From contig JAVHVN010000156.1 in assembly GCA_032160545.1 (NCBI GenBank), positions 1 through 33,213 on the forward strand: a stretch of DNA of 33,213 nucleotides, read 5' to 3'. The notes beneath the pieces are model-generated. The model made no database searches, was not told where the DNA came from, and was given only the letters and a program-made list of their open reading frames with translations. Position numbers and translations under genes: made by a program. This document shows, piece by piece, positions 8,078-15,909 of this stretch. The DNA comes from DATGFB01 sp032160545 (GTDB lineage Bacteria; Actinomycetota; Actinomycetes; Mycobacteriales; Jatrophihabitantaceae). The first letter of the stretch is position 1. Each line of letters starts with the position of its first letter.

Positions 8078-9275
8078 ACGTGACGTGTCTCCGTTCGCAC
8101 GTTTCCCGTTCCCGCGCCCGGACGTCCTGCAGCAGTCGCCCGAGCTGGCTCGCCTGCGTCGCGAATGTCCGGTCGCCCACGTCGAGGTGCCGAGCGGCGC
8201 GCGGATGGTTCTCCTGACCGAGTACGAGGACGTCCAGACGCTGCTCGGCAGTTCGTCCGCGAGTCTCGCGGCCGCGGCTCGTCCCGGCGCGCCGAGCTTC
8301 ATTCCGTTCACCGCACTGTGCGAGGGCCTGCTCAGCCTCGACGCCCCCCAGCACACGGCGGCTCGTCGGATGCTCACGCAGTGCCTCACGCCCGCGGTGG
8401 CGGCGGATCAGCAGCGGCGCATCGAGCAGCTTGCGAGGCACGCCGTCGCAGGCATGCTCGCCGCGGGGCCGCCGGCGGACTTCGTCGCGACGGTCGCCGA
8501 CCCGCTGTCCGTCGGCAGCATGGCCGCGCTGCTCGACGTCGATCCCGATCAGCTCGACGACCTTCGACGGCGCTTCGGCACGCTCATCGCGATAGACGGC
8601 ACGGGCGCCGACGATCCCGTCCCGGTCTGGCGTGGCCTCGAAGCCGCCGTCCTCGATCTCGTCGGTTCGCACAGCGGCGAGGGCAACGATCTGCTCTCGG
8701 CGATGGTCCGTCACCAGCACGAGCACGCCGCAGAGGTGACGCCCGCCCAGCTCGTCGGCGTGCTCGTCACGCTGATAGGCGCCGGCATCGGCACGCCGAT
8801 CATCGAGCTGGCGCACGGTGTCGCCGTGCTGCTCCGCCACCCGGAGCAGTGGCAGGACCTCTGTGCGCATCCGCGGCTGGTCCGCAACGCCGTCGAGGAG
8901 ATCCTGCGCTTCTGCACGCCCGTCGAGGTCGACCACGTGCGTGTCCTGACCGGCGCCGTCGAGCTGGCCTCGACGACCCTCGCCGAGGGGACTGCGGTGC
9001 TGACGTCGATCGCGGCGGCCAACCGCGACGAGGGGCGCTTCCCCGACCCGGACCGGTTCGACATCCGTCGACAGACCCTGGGTCATCTGGCGTTCGGCCG
9101 CGGCCCGCATGCCTGTGCCGGCTCAGCCGTCGCGCGCAATCAGCTGCGGGCCGTGCTTCAGACGCTGTGCGAGCAGGCGCCGACCCTGCGCCTGGTCGAC
9201 CCGGACGAGCCGCTGACCCTGCACAGCCGGCGGTCGCACTCGCTCAGCCTCGCCGAGCTGCGCCTCGCCTGGTGA
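8052..9275 (+). CDS. Cytochrome P450
   Basis: 407 aa, soluble bacterial P450 size with no membrane anchor. The heme loop is FGRGPHACAG (348-357) with ligand C355. The K-helix ExxR is E283-R286 (EEILRF). The I-helix reads LIGAGIGTP (241-249): the alcohol-acid pair is normally (A/G)Gx(D/E)T, but the acid is Gly247 while T248 remains. Loss of the acid can change proton delivery, as in peroxygenase-type or non-oxygenating P450s. Substrate unknown. The GTG start at 8052 has GGAGGG 5 nt upstream. It is the last gene of the moa operon; no ferredoxin or reductase gene is visible nearby. Confidence 0.9.
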   Translation: MSIVESAPERDVSPFARFPFPRPDVLQQSPELARLRRECPVAHVEVPSGARMVLLTEYEDVQTLLGSSSASLAAAARPGAPSFIPFTALCEGLLSLDAPQHTAARRMLTQCLTPAVAADQQRRIEQLARHAVAGMLAAGPPADFVATVADPLSVGSMAALLDVDPDQLDDLRRRFGTLIAIDGTGADDPVPVWRGLEAAVLDLVGSHSGEGNDLLSAMVRHQHEHAAEVTPAQLVGVLVTLIGAGIGTPIIELAHGVAVLLRHPEQWQDLCAHPRLVRNAVEEILRFCTPVEVDHVRVLTGAVELASTTLAEGTAVLTSIAAANRDEGRFPDPDRFDIRRQTLGHLAFGRGPHACAGSAVARNQLRAVLQTLCEQAPTLRLVDPDEPLTLHSRRSHSLSLAELRLAW

Positions 9276-9285
9276 CGGCGCGACG

Positions 9286-9864
9286 TCAGGAGGTGGGCCA
9301 GGTGCGGAAGTTCTGGTACGAGCGGCTGGGCGTCGGGCCGCGCTGCCCCTGGTAGCGCGATCCGTACTGCGCTGACCCGTACGGGTGCTCGGCCGAACTC
9401 GACAGCCGGAACAGGCACAGCTGGCCGATCTTCATCCCCGGCCACAGCGTGATCGGCAGGTTCGCGACGTTCGACAGCTCGAGCGTGATGTGCCCGGTGA
9501 AGCCCGGGTCGATGAAACCGGCGGTGCTGTGCGTCAGCAGGCCGAGGCGGCCCAGGCTCGACTTGCCCTCGAGCCGGCCCGCGAGGTCGTCGGGCAGCGT
9601 GACGATCTCGAGCGTCGAGCCGAGGACGAACTCCCCGGGATGCAACACGAACGGGTCGTCGCCCTTCGGCTCGACCAGGGTGGTGAGGTCGTCCTGCTGC
9701 TGTGCGGGGTCGATGTGTGTGTACTGCGAGTTGTTGAACACGCGGAAGAACCGGTCGAGCCTGACATCGATGCTCGACGGCTGGACGAGATCGGCGTCCC
9801 ACGGATCGAGCACCAGGCGCCTCGCCTCGACCTCGGCCCGGATGTCACGGTCGCTCAGAAGCAT
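9286..9864 (-). CDS. dcd: dCTP deaminase
   Basis: 192 aa, full length. It deaminates dCTP to supply dUMP for thymidylate synthesis. Seen are MLLSDRDIRAEVE at the start, LVQPSSIDVRLD, RLEGKSSLGRLGL, then STAGFIDPGFTGHITLELSN, with the catalytic Glu in LELSN; the tail is PTPSRSYQNFRTW. The mycobacterial enzyme is bifunctional, making dUMP directly from dCTP. This protein probably behaves the same, but that is inference. It converges on the P450 gene with a 10-nt gap. The start looks leaderless. Confidence 0.95.
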   Translation of the reverse strand: MLLSDRDIRAEVEARRLVLDPWDADLVQPSSIDVRLDRFFRVFNNSQYTHIDPAQQQDDLTTLVEPKGDDPFVLHPGEFVLGSTLEIVTLPDDLAGRLEGKSSLGRLGLLTHSTAGFIDPGFTGHITLELSNVANLPITLWPGMKIGQLCLFRLSSSAEHPYGSAQYGSRYQGQRGPTPSRSYQNFRTWPTS

Positions 9865-9871
9865 GCGCCGA

Positions 9872-9877
9872 AGGCTA
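9872..9877 (-). promoter_or_regulatory. -10 box, leaderless dcd transcript
   Basis: TAGCCT on the minus strand lies exactly 7 nt before the dcd ATG, with no purine-rich ribosome site between. This matches the leaderless arrangement common in actinomycetes. Confidence 0.45.
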
Positions 9878-9935
9878 TCTGCTCACGGGCGTCGTCTTCG
9901 GAGGTCGCACCCGGCCCGGTCGGGCACCCGTCGGC

Positions 9936-9941
9936 TAGCAT
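9936..9941 (+). promoter_or_regulatory. Putative -10 box of tRNA-Gly
   Basis: TAGCAT ends 11 nt before the tRNA 5' end, which fits a start just upstream of the mature end. No clear -35 is seen. Confidence 0.35.
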
Positions 9942-9952
9942 CGTCGTCGTTC

Positions 9953-10026
9953 GCGGGTGTAGTTCAATGGCAGAACATCAGCTTCCCAAGCTGACAGTGC
10001 GGGTTCGATTCCCGTCACCCGCTCCA
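9953..10026 (+). tRNA. tRNA-Gly (anticodon CCC)
   Basis: A complete cloverleaf can be folded by eye. Acceptor GCGGGTG (9953-9959) pairs with CACCCGC (10016-10022). The anticodon stem TCAGC/GCTGA encloses the loop TTCCCAA, giving anticodon CCC, which reads GGG. The T-arm is GCGGG-TTCGATT-CCCGT. The discriminator is T10023 and CCA is encoded at 10024-10026. Confidence 0.95.
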
Positions 10027-10033
10027 CCGGACG

Positions 10034-11443
10034 TCACTCGTCGCTGCTGAGGTTTGTTACGGCCGGGAGTGCCTGCCCGTAGGCAGCCGGCAACAGTGCC
10101 GAGAACGCTGTGCTCGCCTGGTTCGGCGCGAGCGTCCCCGAGTCTGCGGAGGATTCGGTGAGGACTCCGAGGAACGACAGGTGGCCCGCACCCTCGGCGA
10201 CGCTCTCCTGATCGAGGACGGCCCACTGGCGGGCCTGGCTGACGAAGAAGATCTGCGGCAGGACCTTGATCCGGGCGGGCGCGATGGACCGGTTGAGCTG
10301 GACGTAGTCGCTGAGCGTCCACGTCTTCTGCACGTCATTGGTGTCGACGACCGGTCCGCACGCGGCCGGCCCGGAGAAGGACTGTGGGCAGGCGTCGAGC
10401 GAACCGACGGTCACCAGATCGGCGTCGGTGTGCGCCAGGTAGCTGCGGGTCCAGTTCTCGGCCTGGGCCTCGCTGCTGGCAAAGGCGCCTTCGACGTCGA
10501 AACCGCCGACGACAACCGGCTGGGTGGTCCCTGCCGGCACGGGGCGCTGCGCAGCGTATTTCCGCAGCGGAGCGACCACCTGAGTGGCCCAATCCGTCCC
10601 ACGCTGCGTGTCGCTGTAGGGCCCGTCCCAGGCGCCGTCGTTGTTGGTCGCAATGGCCACCGTGGTGAGCCCCCTCCCGACGTGGCAACTGCTGTAGCCG
10701 TCCAAGTAGCCCTTCATCGCTGTGACCAGCTGCGCGTACGTCAGCCGCACCGTCGGCGACACCCGCGTCAGCGCGACCCCGGGACGGTCAGCTCCCAACG
10801 GGGCGGTGATGGTCTGCGCTCCGATGTGCAACAGGACCGCGTGTGGCTGGCTGGGTGCCGCCCCGGTGTCTTGGGTGCCGTCGGCGCAGCCTTCCCCGCG
10901 CATGAGCGCGGCATTGTCGGTGTCCGGGCGGATGTTGCGGACGTAGTGGCTGTGGCTTTCCGGCGGCCCCGCCAGCCAGTTCGAGCCGACCTGGCCGAGG
11001 GAGGCGCCGTTGCCCAGTTCGCCCGCCACCAGGTAAGTACCTGAGGTGCTGCGGAGGGCGAAGGCACCGTCCGTGCGGGTCGAGCGGACGACGCTCCAGC
11101 GCGCAGTTCCGGTGTCGCAGGAGCCAACCGTCGGAGTGCCCCCGGTGACGCCGAGGCACAACGGTGAGTTGTTGGCGGGGTGCAGCCTGACGGTGTCCGT
11201 CGCGACCGTCTCCACGGCCCAGTTATGGACCTTGCCCGTCTCGCAGGCAGTGGTGCGCGAGGTCTTGTAGTAGGCATCGAGACACGCGTCGGTGGGGGAG
11301 CCGCCGTTGGCCGCGGGAGCGAGCTCCAGCTGGATCAGCGCGGCCAGGGGCACGGCAGCTGCCGCGGAACCCGGGACGACAGCCGCTGTGCCCAGCAGTC
11401 CTGCTGCCACTACGAGTGCGGACAATCGCGATTTTGCCTTCAC
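10034..11443 (-). CDS. Secreted protein with trefoil-like region, function unknown
   Basis: 469 aa from GTG 11443. I prefer this to GTG 11452, because the strong GGAAGGAG site (11459-11452) lies 8 nt before the former and directly touches the latter. Residues 1-30 are a signal peptide (KAKSRLSALVVAAGLLGTAA...). Residues about 50-160 hold WAV and WSV turns and CLGV/SGTYL segments reminiscent of a ricin-type beta-trefoil carbohydrate-binding domain, with paired cysteines. The remainder (about 190-469) looks alpha/beta with strands such as LTTVAIATNNDG, PVVVGGFDVEG and ADLVTVGSLDACP, suggesting a barrel-like domain, perhaps glycoside-hydrolase-like. I recognise no catalytic motif. It ends 7 nt from the convergent tRNA. 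Confidence 0.8.
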   Translation of the reverse strand: MKAKSRLSALVVAAGLLGTAAVVPGSAAAAVPLAALIQLELAPAANGGSPTDACLDAYYKTSRTTACETGKVHNWAVETVATDTVRLHPANNSPLCLGVTGGTPTVGSCDTGTARWSVVRSTRTDGAFALRSTSGTYLVAGELGNGASLGQVGSNWLAGPPESHSHYVRNIRPDTDNAALMRGEGCADGTQDTGAAPSQPHAVLLHIGAQTITAPLGADRPGVALTRVSPTVRLTYAQLVTAMKGYLDGYSSCHVGRGLTTVAIATNNDGAWDGPYSDTQRGTDWATQVVAPLRKYAAQRPVPAGTTQPVVVGGFDVEGAFASSEAQAENWTRSYLAHTDADLVTVGSLDACPQSFSGPAACGPVVDTNDVQKTWTLSDYVQLNRSIAPARIKVLPQIFFVSQARQWAVLDQESVAEGAGHLSFLGVLTESSADSGTLAPNQASTAFSALLPAAYGQALPAVTNLSSDE

Positions 11444-11626
11444 AACCAGCACTCCTTCCAGACATCATATGAATTGTGCTGCCACGGTATCTGGTGGCTG
11501 ACGATGACGAAGGGACGGGCCCGCAACGGGAACCGCGTTCCGATGAACTGGTAGTTGCTCCAGGGCAGCACCCGGTCGTCGTGCTGGCCCGTGTTCGCCT
11601 GACGGCTCACGTCCGGGTCGCGTCGA

Positions 11627-11632
11627 TATGGT
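11627..11632 (+). promoter_or_regulatory. -10 box, leaderless iminopeptidase transcript
   Basis: TATGGT is followed by 6 nt and then the GTG at 11639. No ribosome site is present, so the transcript probably begins at or next to the start codon. No convincing -35 was found. Confidence 0.45.
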
Positions 11633-11638
11633 CGGCCG

Positions 11639-12586
11639 GTGACGCATCCGCCGATCGACGCCTTCGGTAGTGGACTGCTCGCGGTCTCTGACGACAACGA
11701 CATCTATTGGGAGACGTCGGGCAATCCCGATGGAAAGCCGGTTCTCTATCTGCACGGCGGTCCTGGTGGCGGACTCGGGCCCGGTGGTTACCGGCGCCGC
11801 GCCGACCCGCAACTGCACCTGATCGTCGGCATCGATCAACGCGGGTGCGGTCGCAGCCGCCCCCTTGTGACCGACGCGCTGGAGCAGTTGCCCGTGAACA
11901 CCACTGCAAAGCTGATCGAGGACATCGAGGCGGTCCGCGAACATCTCGGGATCGACCGGTGGTTGGTAACCGGCGTGTCGTGGGGCTCGACGCTGGCGCT
12001 TGCCTACGCACAGGCACACCCGGAGCGCGTCACCGAGATCGTCCTGGTCGCGGTGACGACCACGAGCCGTGAGGAGGTCGACTGGATCACCGAGGGTGTT
12101 GGGCGGATCTTTCCCGAGGCCTGGGCGCGGTTCGAGGCGGCGTCGCGGCGCCGACCGGGCGAGCGGGTCGTCGAAGCCTATGCGCGACGGCTGGCCGACG
12201 GTGACGCCGACGACCGTGCCCGCGCCGCCGACGCGTGGGATGAATGGGAGTCGGTGCACGTGTCACTCGACCCGCTCCGACAGCCGGGGCCGCTGCACGA
12301 GGACCCAACACAGCGGGCGATCTTCGCGACGCTGGTGACGCACTACTGGGCACACGACGCGTTCCTGCACGGCCCGGCTCGCATCCTGCAACGAGTCGAG
12401 CGCATTGCGCACATTCCGGCAGTCCTCATCCATGGCAGGCATGACGTCAGCGGGCCGGCGATCACACCGTGGCTGCTGCACAAGCGGTGGCCTGCCAGCC
12501 GCCTGTACATCGTCGAGCACGAAGGTCATGGTGGGCCTGACTCGATGGACGAAATGGCTCGCGCCACTGACGCGTTCGCTACCTAA
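11639..12586 (+). CDS. pip: Proline iminopeptidase-like alpha/beta hydrolase
   Basis: 315 aa, the usual size of the S33 prolyl aminopeptidase family, which removes N-terminal proline from peptides in the cytoplasm. The oxyanion-loop motif HGGPGGG is at 39-45, DQRGCGRS at 66-73, the nucleophile elbow GVSWGS with S114, and the probable triad partners D269 (HGRHDVSGP) and H297 (EHEGHGG). The DQRGCGRSRP and GGSWGSTLALAYAQ-like blocks are characteristic of this family rather than general esterases. No signal peptide. The GTG start appears leaderless. Transcribed alone, away from the secreted-protein gene. Confidence 0.88.
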   Translation: MTHPPIDAFGSGLLAVSDDNDIYWETSGNPDGKPVLYLHGGPGGGLGPGGYRRRADPQLHLIVGIDQRGCGRSRPLVTDALEQLPVNTTAKLIEDIEAVREHLGIDRWLVTGVSWGSTLALAYAQAHPERVTEIVLVAVTTTSREEVDWITEGVGRIFPEAWARFEAASRRRPGERVVEAYARRLADGDADDRARAADAWDEWESVHVSLDPLRQPGPLHEDPTQRAIFATLVTHYWAHDAFLHGPARILQRVERIAHIPAVLIHGRHDVSGPAITPWLLHKRWPASRLYIVEHEGHGGPDSMDEMARATDAFAT

Positions 12587-12623
12587 GTGGACCTCTGCCG
12601 CAGCGGGGTCGAGGCCTTCGTGT

Positions 12624-12661
12624 CGACCTCGGCCCGCCGTCACCGGATCCGGCCGAGGTCG
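12624..12661 (+). terminator. GC-rich hairpin after iminopeptidase gene
   Basis: A perfect 11-bp inverted repeat: CGACCTCGGCC (12624-12634) and GGCCGAGGTCG (12651-12661) with a 16-nt loop, 38 nt after the stop. There is no T-run, as is common for actinomycete terminators. Confidence 0.5.
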
Positions 12662-12683
12662 GTTGCGACGCAGGCCGGTGGAA

Positions 12684-12689
12684 TATGAT
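12684..12689 (+). promoter_or_regulatory. Putative -10 box of response-regulator gene
   Basis: TATGAT is one base from the consensus; TTGCGA lies at 12663-12668 with a short 15-nt spacer. The transcript would have a leader of about 75 nt containing ATGATCAT at 12714-12721 and a ribosome site AGGA at 12762-12765. Confidence 0.4.
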
Positions 12690-12771
12690 CAACGCGGCCA
12701 ATGGGGGCGACAGATGATCATACGTCCAGCTTTTGCGACATGAGCCGAACATTTGATCGGCAGGATCGGTC

Positions 12772-13419
12772 GTGCGCGTCGTAATTGGCGAGGACGAGGT
12801 GCTGCTGCGCGAAGGTCTACGAAATCTCCTTCACGCTGCGGGGTTCGAGACTGTGGCGACGGCCGGCGACGCCGACGCGCTACTGGCTAGCGTCCTCGAG
12901 CACCGCCCCGACCTCGTCGTGACCGACATCCGCATGCCGCCCTCGTACACCGACGAGGGCATTCGGGTGGCGATCCGGGCGAGCGAGCTGGCGCCCGAGA
13001 CGGCGTTCGTGGTGCTGTCGCAGCACGTCCACCGGCAATACGCCGTCGAACTGCTGCGCAGCCAGCAAGGGGGCGTGGGATACCTGCTGAAGCAGCGGAT
13101 CGCCCACGTCGAGGACTTCATCGGCGATCTGCACCGCGTTGCGGCCGGCAGCGTGGTCCTCGATCCGGAAGTCGTCGCGACGGCCATGAGCCGGGCCGAG
13201 CGGCGTGACTCGCCGGTCAACCGACTCACCGCGCGGCAGCGCGATGTGCTCGCCCTCTTCGCTCGTGGCTTCAGCAACTCTGCCGTAGCCGAGCAGTTGG
13301 CGATTACCGAAAAGGCCGTCGTCGCGCATGCCTCGCGCATCTATGACGTGCTGGACCTGCCGGTGAGCGATCAGGAACATCGCCGGGTGCGGGCGGTGCT
13401 GCACTTTCTATCCGGATAG
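12772..13419 (+). CDS. LuxR/NarL-family response regulator
   Basis: 215 aa. The receiver domain (about 1-120) has the acidic pocket E7/D8, phospho-acceptor D52 (VVTDIRMPP), S83 (VVLSQ) and K107 (YLLKQR). A LuxR-type helix-turn-helix follows at about 150-195 (RLTARQRDVLALFARGFSNS, then AVAEQLAITEKAVVAH). It is a DNA-binding transcription regulator. The likely partner is the HisKA_3 kinase 600 nt downstream, one gene away in the same direction. The GTG start has AGGA 6 nt upstream. The binding motif is unknown; palindromes just downstream are candidates. Confidence 0.92.
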   Translation: MRVVIGEDEVLLREGLRNLLHAAGFETVATAGDADALLASVLEHRPDLVVTDIRMPPSYTDEGIRVAIRASELAPETAFVVLSQHVHRQYAVELLRSQQGGVGYLLKQRIAHVEDFIGDLHRVAAGSVVLDPEVVATAMSRAERRDSPVNRLTARQRDVLALFARGFSNSAVAEQLAITEKAVVAHASRIYDVLDLPVSDQEHRRVRAVLHFLSG

Positions 13420-13420
13420 A
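13407..13420. promoter_or_regulatory. 14-bp perfect palindrome at regulator stop codon
   Basis: TCTATCCGGATAGA is self-complementary with no loop and contains the TAG stop. Without a loop it suits a dimeric DNA-binding protein better than a hairpin terminator. Its role is inferred only. Confidence 0.3.
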
Positions 13421-13445
13421 GCGCTGCGGGCGAACTGCCGGAAGT

Positions 13446-13457
13446 GGACCTAGGTCC
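13446..13457. promoter_or_regulatory. 12-bp perfect palindrome between regulator and small Cys protein
   Basis: GGACCTAGGTCC lies 38 bp centre-to-centre from the palindrome at 13407-13420. It is a candidate operator in the 167-nt gap before the next gene. Confidence 0.3.
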
Positions 13458-13586
13458 CCAGTAAAGACGCGGGGTAGGCCTCTTCGCACAACGGTGACAT
13501 CCGGCAATGCTGTGACGAGTACCAAGCGCATCGAACGCCGCGGTCGAAATCACGGCCGCAGCGGAGCCGCTCACGGGAGGTCGGCA

Positions 13587-13955
13587 ATGCAACTGGCTCG
13601 CACAAAACTTGAATCCGGCAACGGCGCGCAGGACGCGCCCGCTGTCGCGCTCCATCCGCTGCTGGTGTCCGAGCTCATGAAATCGGCCAAGATCGATCCG
13701 TTCCTGACGGAAGCACAGATCTGGACGCATTGCCCGGACTGCCTTCGACTGCAGTCGCTGTCGGAGGCCACGATCGAACCTGCCGATGATCCGCAGGTCA
13801 TCACCCGGTACTGGTGCTTGAACGGTTGCCGGGCCCTGGTCGTCACCGCGTACGCGAGCTGGCCGCAGGCCCCGAAGAACTCCTATCGACTGCGTGATTT
13901 CCTGTTCGTGAATGTCGCTGGGACGCTGATGCGATTCCACGTGTCATTTGCATAG
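13587..13955 (+). CDS. Small four-cysteine (zinc-ribbon-like) protein, unknown function
   Basis: 122 aa from ATG 13587, chosen because GGGAGG (13575-13580) lies 6 nt upstream; the longer frame from 13494 begins with basic, atypical sequence. Four cysteines form CX2C (C49, C52: HCPDC) and CX3C (C77, C81: WCLNGC), a plausible Zn site. The C-terminus is beta-like (RALVVTAY, RLRDFLFVNVAGTLMRF). I do not recognise the family. It sits between the regulator and the sensor kinase on the same strand, so it may be an accessory or target of that two-component system. A long frame on the opposite strand lacks such features and is taken as a shadow. Confidence 0.65.
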   Translation: MQLARTKLESGNGAQDAPAVALHPLLVSELMKSAKIDPFLTEAQIWTHCPDCLRLQSLSEATIEPADDPQVITRYWCLNGCRALVVTAYASWPQAPKNSYRLRDFLFVNVAGTLMRFHVSFA

Positions 13956-14004
13956 CAAGGTCGGCAATTCGGTTCAACACCTAGCAAGATCCACGATTTC
14001 GCCC

Positions 14005-14010
14005 TACGCT
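14005..14010 (+). promoter_or_regulatory. -10 box, leaderless histidine-kinase transcript
   Basis: TACGCT, then 6 nt, then GTG 14017; no ribosome site. This is the same geometry as at 11627 and 19787, and it decides the start of the kinase gene. Confidence 0.45.
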
Positions 14011-14016
14011 GCGCGC

Positions 14017-15813
14017 GTGACGCGCACGTCTGCGGTGGCGCCGAGCACGGTTCGCCGGTCATTGGGATTGGCGATAGTGCTGGTCGGGCTGGTCGGCGCG
14101 GTCCTGATAGGGATCGAAGTCGCGTTCTCGTTCAAGGAGCCGGGCAACCGGTGGCTGCTGCTCGGCTATCCGGTCAATGCGGCGAGCTATGTCTTCGTCG
14201 GGTTGTTCGCGTGGTCACGCCGGCCCAGCCACCAGCTCGGCCCCATTCTGGCGTTCGGTGGCTTCACCTGGCTCGCCGCCGGGCTCGCGAACACGACGGA
14301 CGAGGTGCTGATCGCCGTCGGCTACATCCTGTCGACCCTCGTGCTGTCGGTCGTCGTCCATCTCATGCACGTCTTCCCGTCCGGCCGGGTCGAAGGGCGC
14401 GTCTCACGGGCGACCGTTATCGCCGCGTACGTCGTCGGCCTGGTCGGCCAGATACCGCTGTACGTGTTCACGGCCGCCCCGTACCCGTACGGACCGTTGA
14501 CGATCGTGAATCGGCCCGACCTGGCGATGCGCGGTCACCACATCCAGCAATGGGCGGGCGTGTTCGTCGTCCTCACCACCGCAGTGATCATCGGCCGGCG
14601 ACTGCGCTCCATCTCGTCGCGCCGGCGGCGCGTGCTGACCCCGCTCTGGCTCTACGGCACCGTCTCAGTGCTCGCGATCTCGTTCACCGACGACATCCTT
14701 CGTCTGGTCGATCTCACCCCCACGGCGGTGGACGCCACCCAGACGATCATTCTCGGCGTCCTCCCGTTCGCCTTCCTGCTGGCCGTCCGGCTCGGGGGCT
14801 TCAACCGGGTGGGCGAGGTCGAGGAGCTGGCGTCCTGGCTGGGCGAACCCAACCAGCCGCACGCCGTTCTTCAGGCGGCGATCGCTCGTACCCTGGGCGA
14901 TCCGTCGCTTCAGCTGGTGTTCTGGTCGGACTCCAACGACGCGTACGTCGACGTGCAGGGGCAGGCCACGGCACTACCCGATCCGGGTACGCCGCGGGCG
15001 GCCAGCTACATCGAGGTCGACGGCAAACCCGTCGCAGCCGTCGTCTACGAACGGGCCCTGAACGAGGACGCCAGCCTGGTCCGCAGCATCGGGCAACTTG
15101 TCGCGCTGGCCGTCGATCGCGAGCGGCTCATCGCCGAGGTCATCGCCAGCCATGACGCGCAACGCGCTGCGGCGGCGCGGCTCGTCGTCGCCGCCGACGA
15201 GGAACGGCGCCGGATCGCGCGCGACCTGCACGACGGTCTGCAGGGCCGGCTGGTTCTGGTCGCGCTGCAGGCCGGGCAGTTGGCGTCGACCGGCGACCTT
15301 CCCTCGGACGAGGCGGGCGCGCTGGGGGGCCTGCACTCGTCACTCCTGGAAGCGGTCGACGAGCTGCGAAACCTGGTGCACGGCGTGATGCCGGCACCGT
15401 TGATGGAACGGGGACTCGTGGCCGCGGTCGAGGATCTCGCCGATCGGTTGCCGGTGCAGGCCGACGTCCACTCCCGCCTGGACGGCGCGAGGCTGCCGGC
15501 AGGCGTCGAGAGTTCCGCCTATTTCATCGTGGCCGAAGCGGTGACCAACGCTGTCAAGCACGGCCAACCGTCCTGGATCCGCATCGAACTCGATCAGCCG
15601 GGCCACACCCTGGTCGTCCGGGTCACTGACGACGGTCGCGGTGGCGCGGCGGTGCTGCCGGGCGGTGGCCTGTCCGGGATACAGGACCGGGTCAGCACCC
15701 TGCAGGGCGGCCTTCGGGTCCAGAGCACGACTGCCGGAACCCGCATCACGGCTGAGTTTCCGATCGAGTTGCCCAGTCTCGTCGAGTTACCCACTCTTGC
15801 GCCCCACGGGTAG
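14017..15813 (+). CDS. Multi-pass membrane sensor histidine kinase, NarL type (HisKA_3)
   Basis: 598 aa from GTG 14017. About eight hydrophobic helices fill residues 16-258 (the first 16-37, the last near 243-258), forming an integral-membrane sensor. A GAF-like stretch (about 270-370) follows. The HisKA_3 dimerisation/phospho-acceptor segment is EERRRIARDLHDGLQ with H405. The HATPase has N-box VAEAVTNAVKHG (N511), G1 DDGRGG (538-543) and GLSGI (551-555). It phosphorylates a LuxR-type response regulator, most likely the one at 12772. The signal is unknown. An upstream TTG at 13948 gives a longer frame but overlaps the previous gene and lacks support; the leaderless GTG is preferred. Confidence 0.92.
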   Translation: MTRTSAVAPSTVRRSLGLAIVLVGLVGAVLIGIEVAFSFKEPGNRWLLLGYPVNAASYVFVGLFAWSRRPSHQLGPILAFGGFTWLAAGLANTTDEVLIAVGYILSTLVLSVVVHLMHVFPSGRVEGRVSRATVIAAYVVGLVGQIPLYVFTAAPYPYGPLTIVNRPDLAMRGHHIQQWAGVFVVLTTAVIIGRRLRSISSRRRRVLTPLWLYGTVSVLAISFTDDILRLVDLTPTAVDATQTIILGVLPFAFLLAVRLGGFNRVGEVEELASWLGEPNQPHAVLQAAIARTLGDPSLQLVFWSDSNDAYVDVQGQATALPDPGTPRAASYIEVDGKPVAAVVYERALNEDASLVRSIGQLVALAVDRERLIAEVIASHDAQRAAAARLVVAADEERRRIARDLHDGLQGRLVLVALQAGQLASTGDLPSDEAGALGGLHSSLLEAVDELRNLVHGVMPAPLMERGLVAAVEDLADRLPVQADVHSRLDGARLPAGVESSAYFIVAEAVTNAVKHGQPSWIRIELDQPGHTLVVRVTDDGRGGAAVLPGGGLSGIQDRVSTLQGGLRVQSTTAGTRITAEFPIELPSLVELPTLAPHG

Positions 15814-15864
15814 GCAGGCGGGGTTCGCGTCGGATCGCTCAGATTGCGGCTGCGCGACCGCCCT

Positions 15865-15870
15865 TAGCAT
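15865..15870 (+). promoter_or_regulatory. Possible -10 box for the AAA+ ATPase gene
   Basis: TAGCAT, about 40 nt before GTG 15910. No -35 is evident. It lies in the 96-nt gap after the kinase gene, where no clear terminator is seen. Confidence 0.25.
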
Positions 15871-15909
15871 GTCAGCCATGCCCGGGCCCACCGACCGTTG
15901 CGGGTCCCG

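Noticed and set aside
9953..10026. Integrated element at tRNA-Gly
   Set aside because: No second copy of the tRNA 3' end, no integrase and no phage-like genes are next to it; flanking genes look chromosomal.
13371..13940. 189-codon minus-strand frame over the small Cys-protein gene
   Set aside because: No ribosome site or motif; the plus strand has GGGAGG at proper spacing and a CX2C/CX3C pair.
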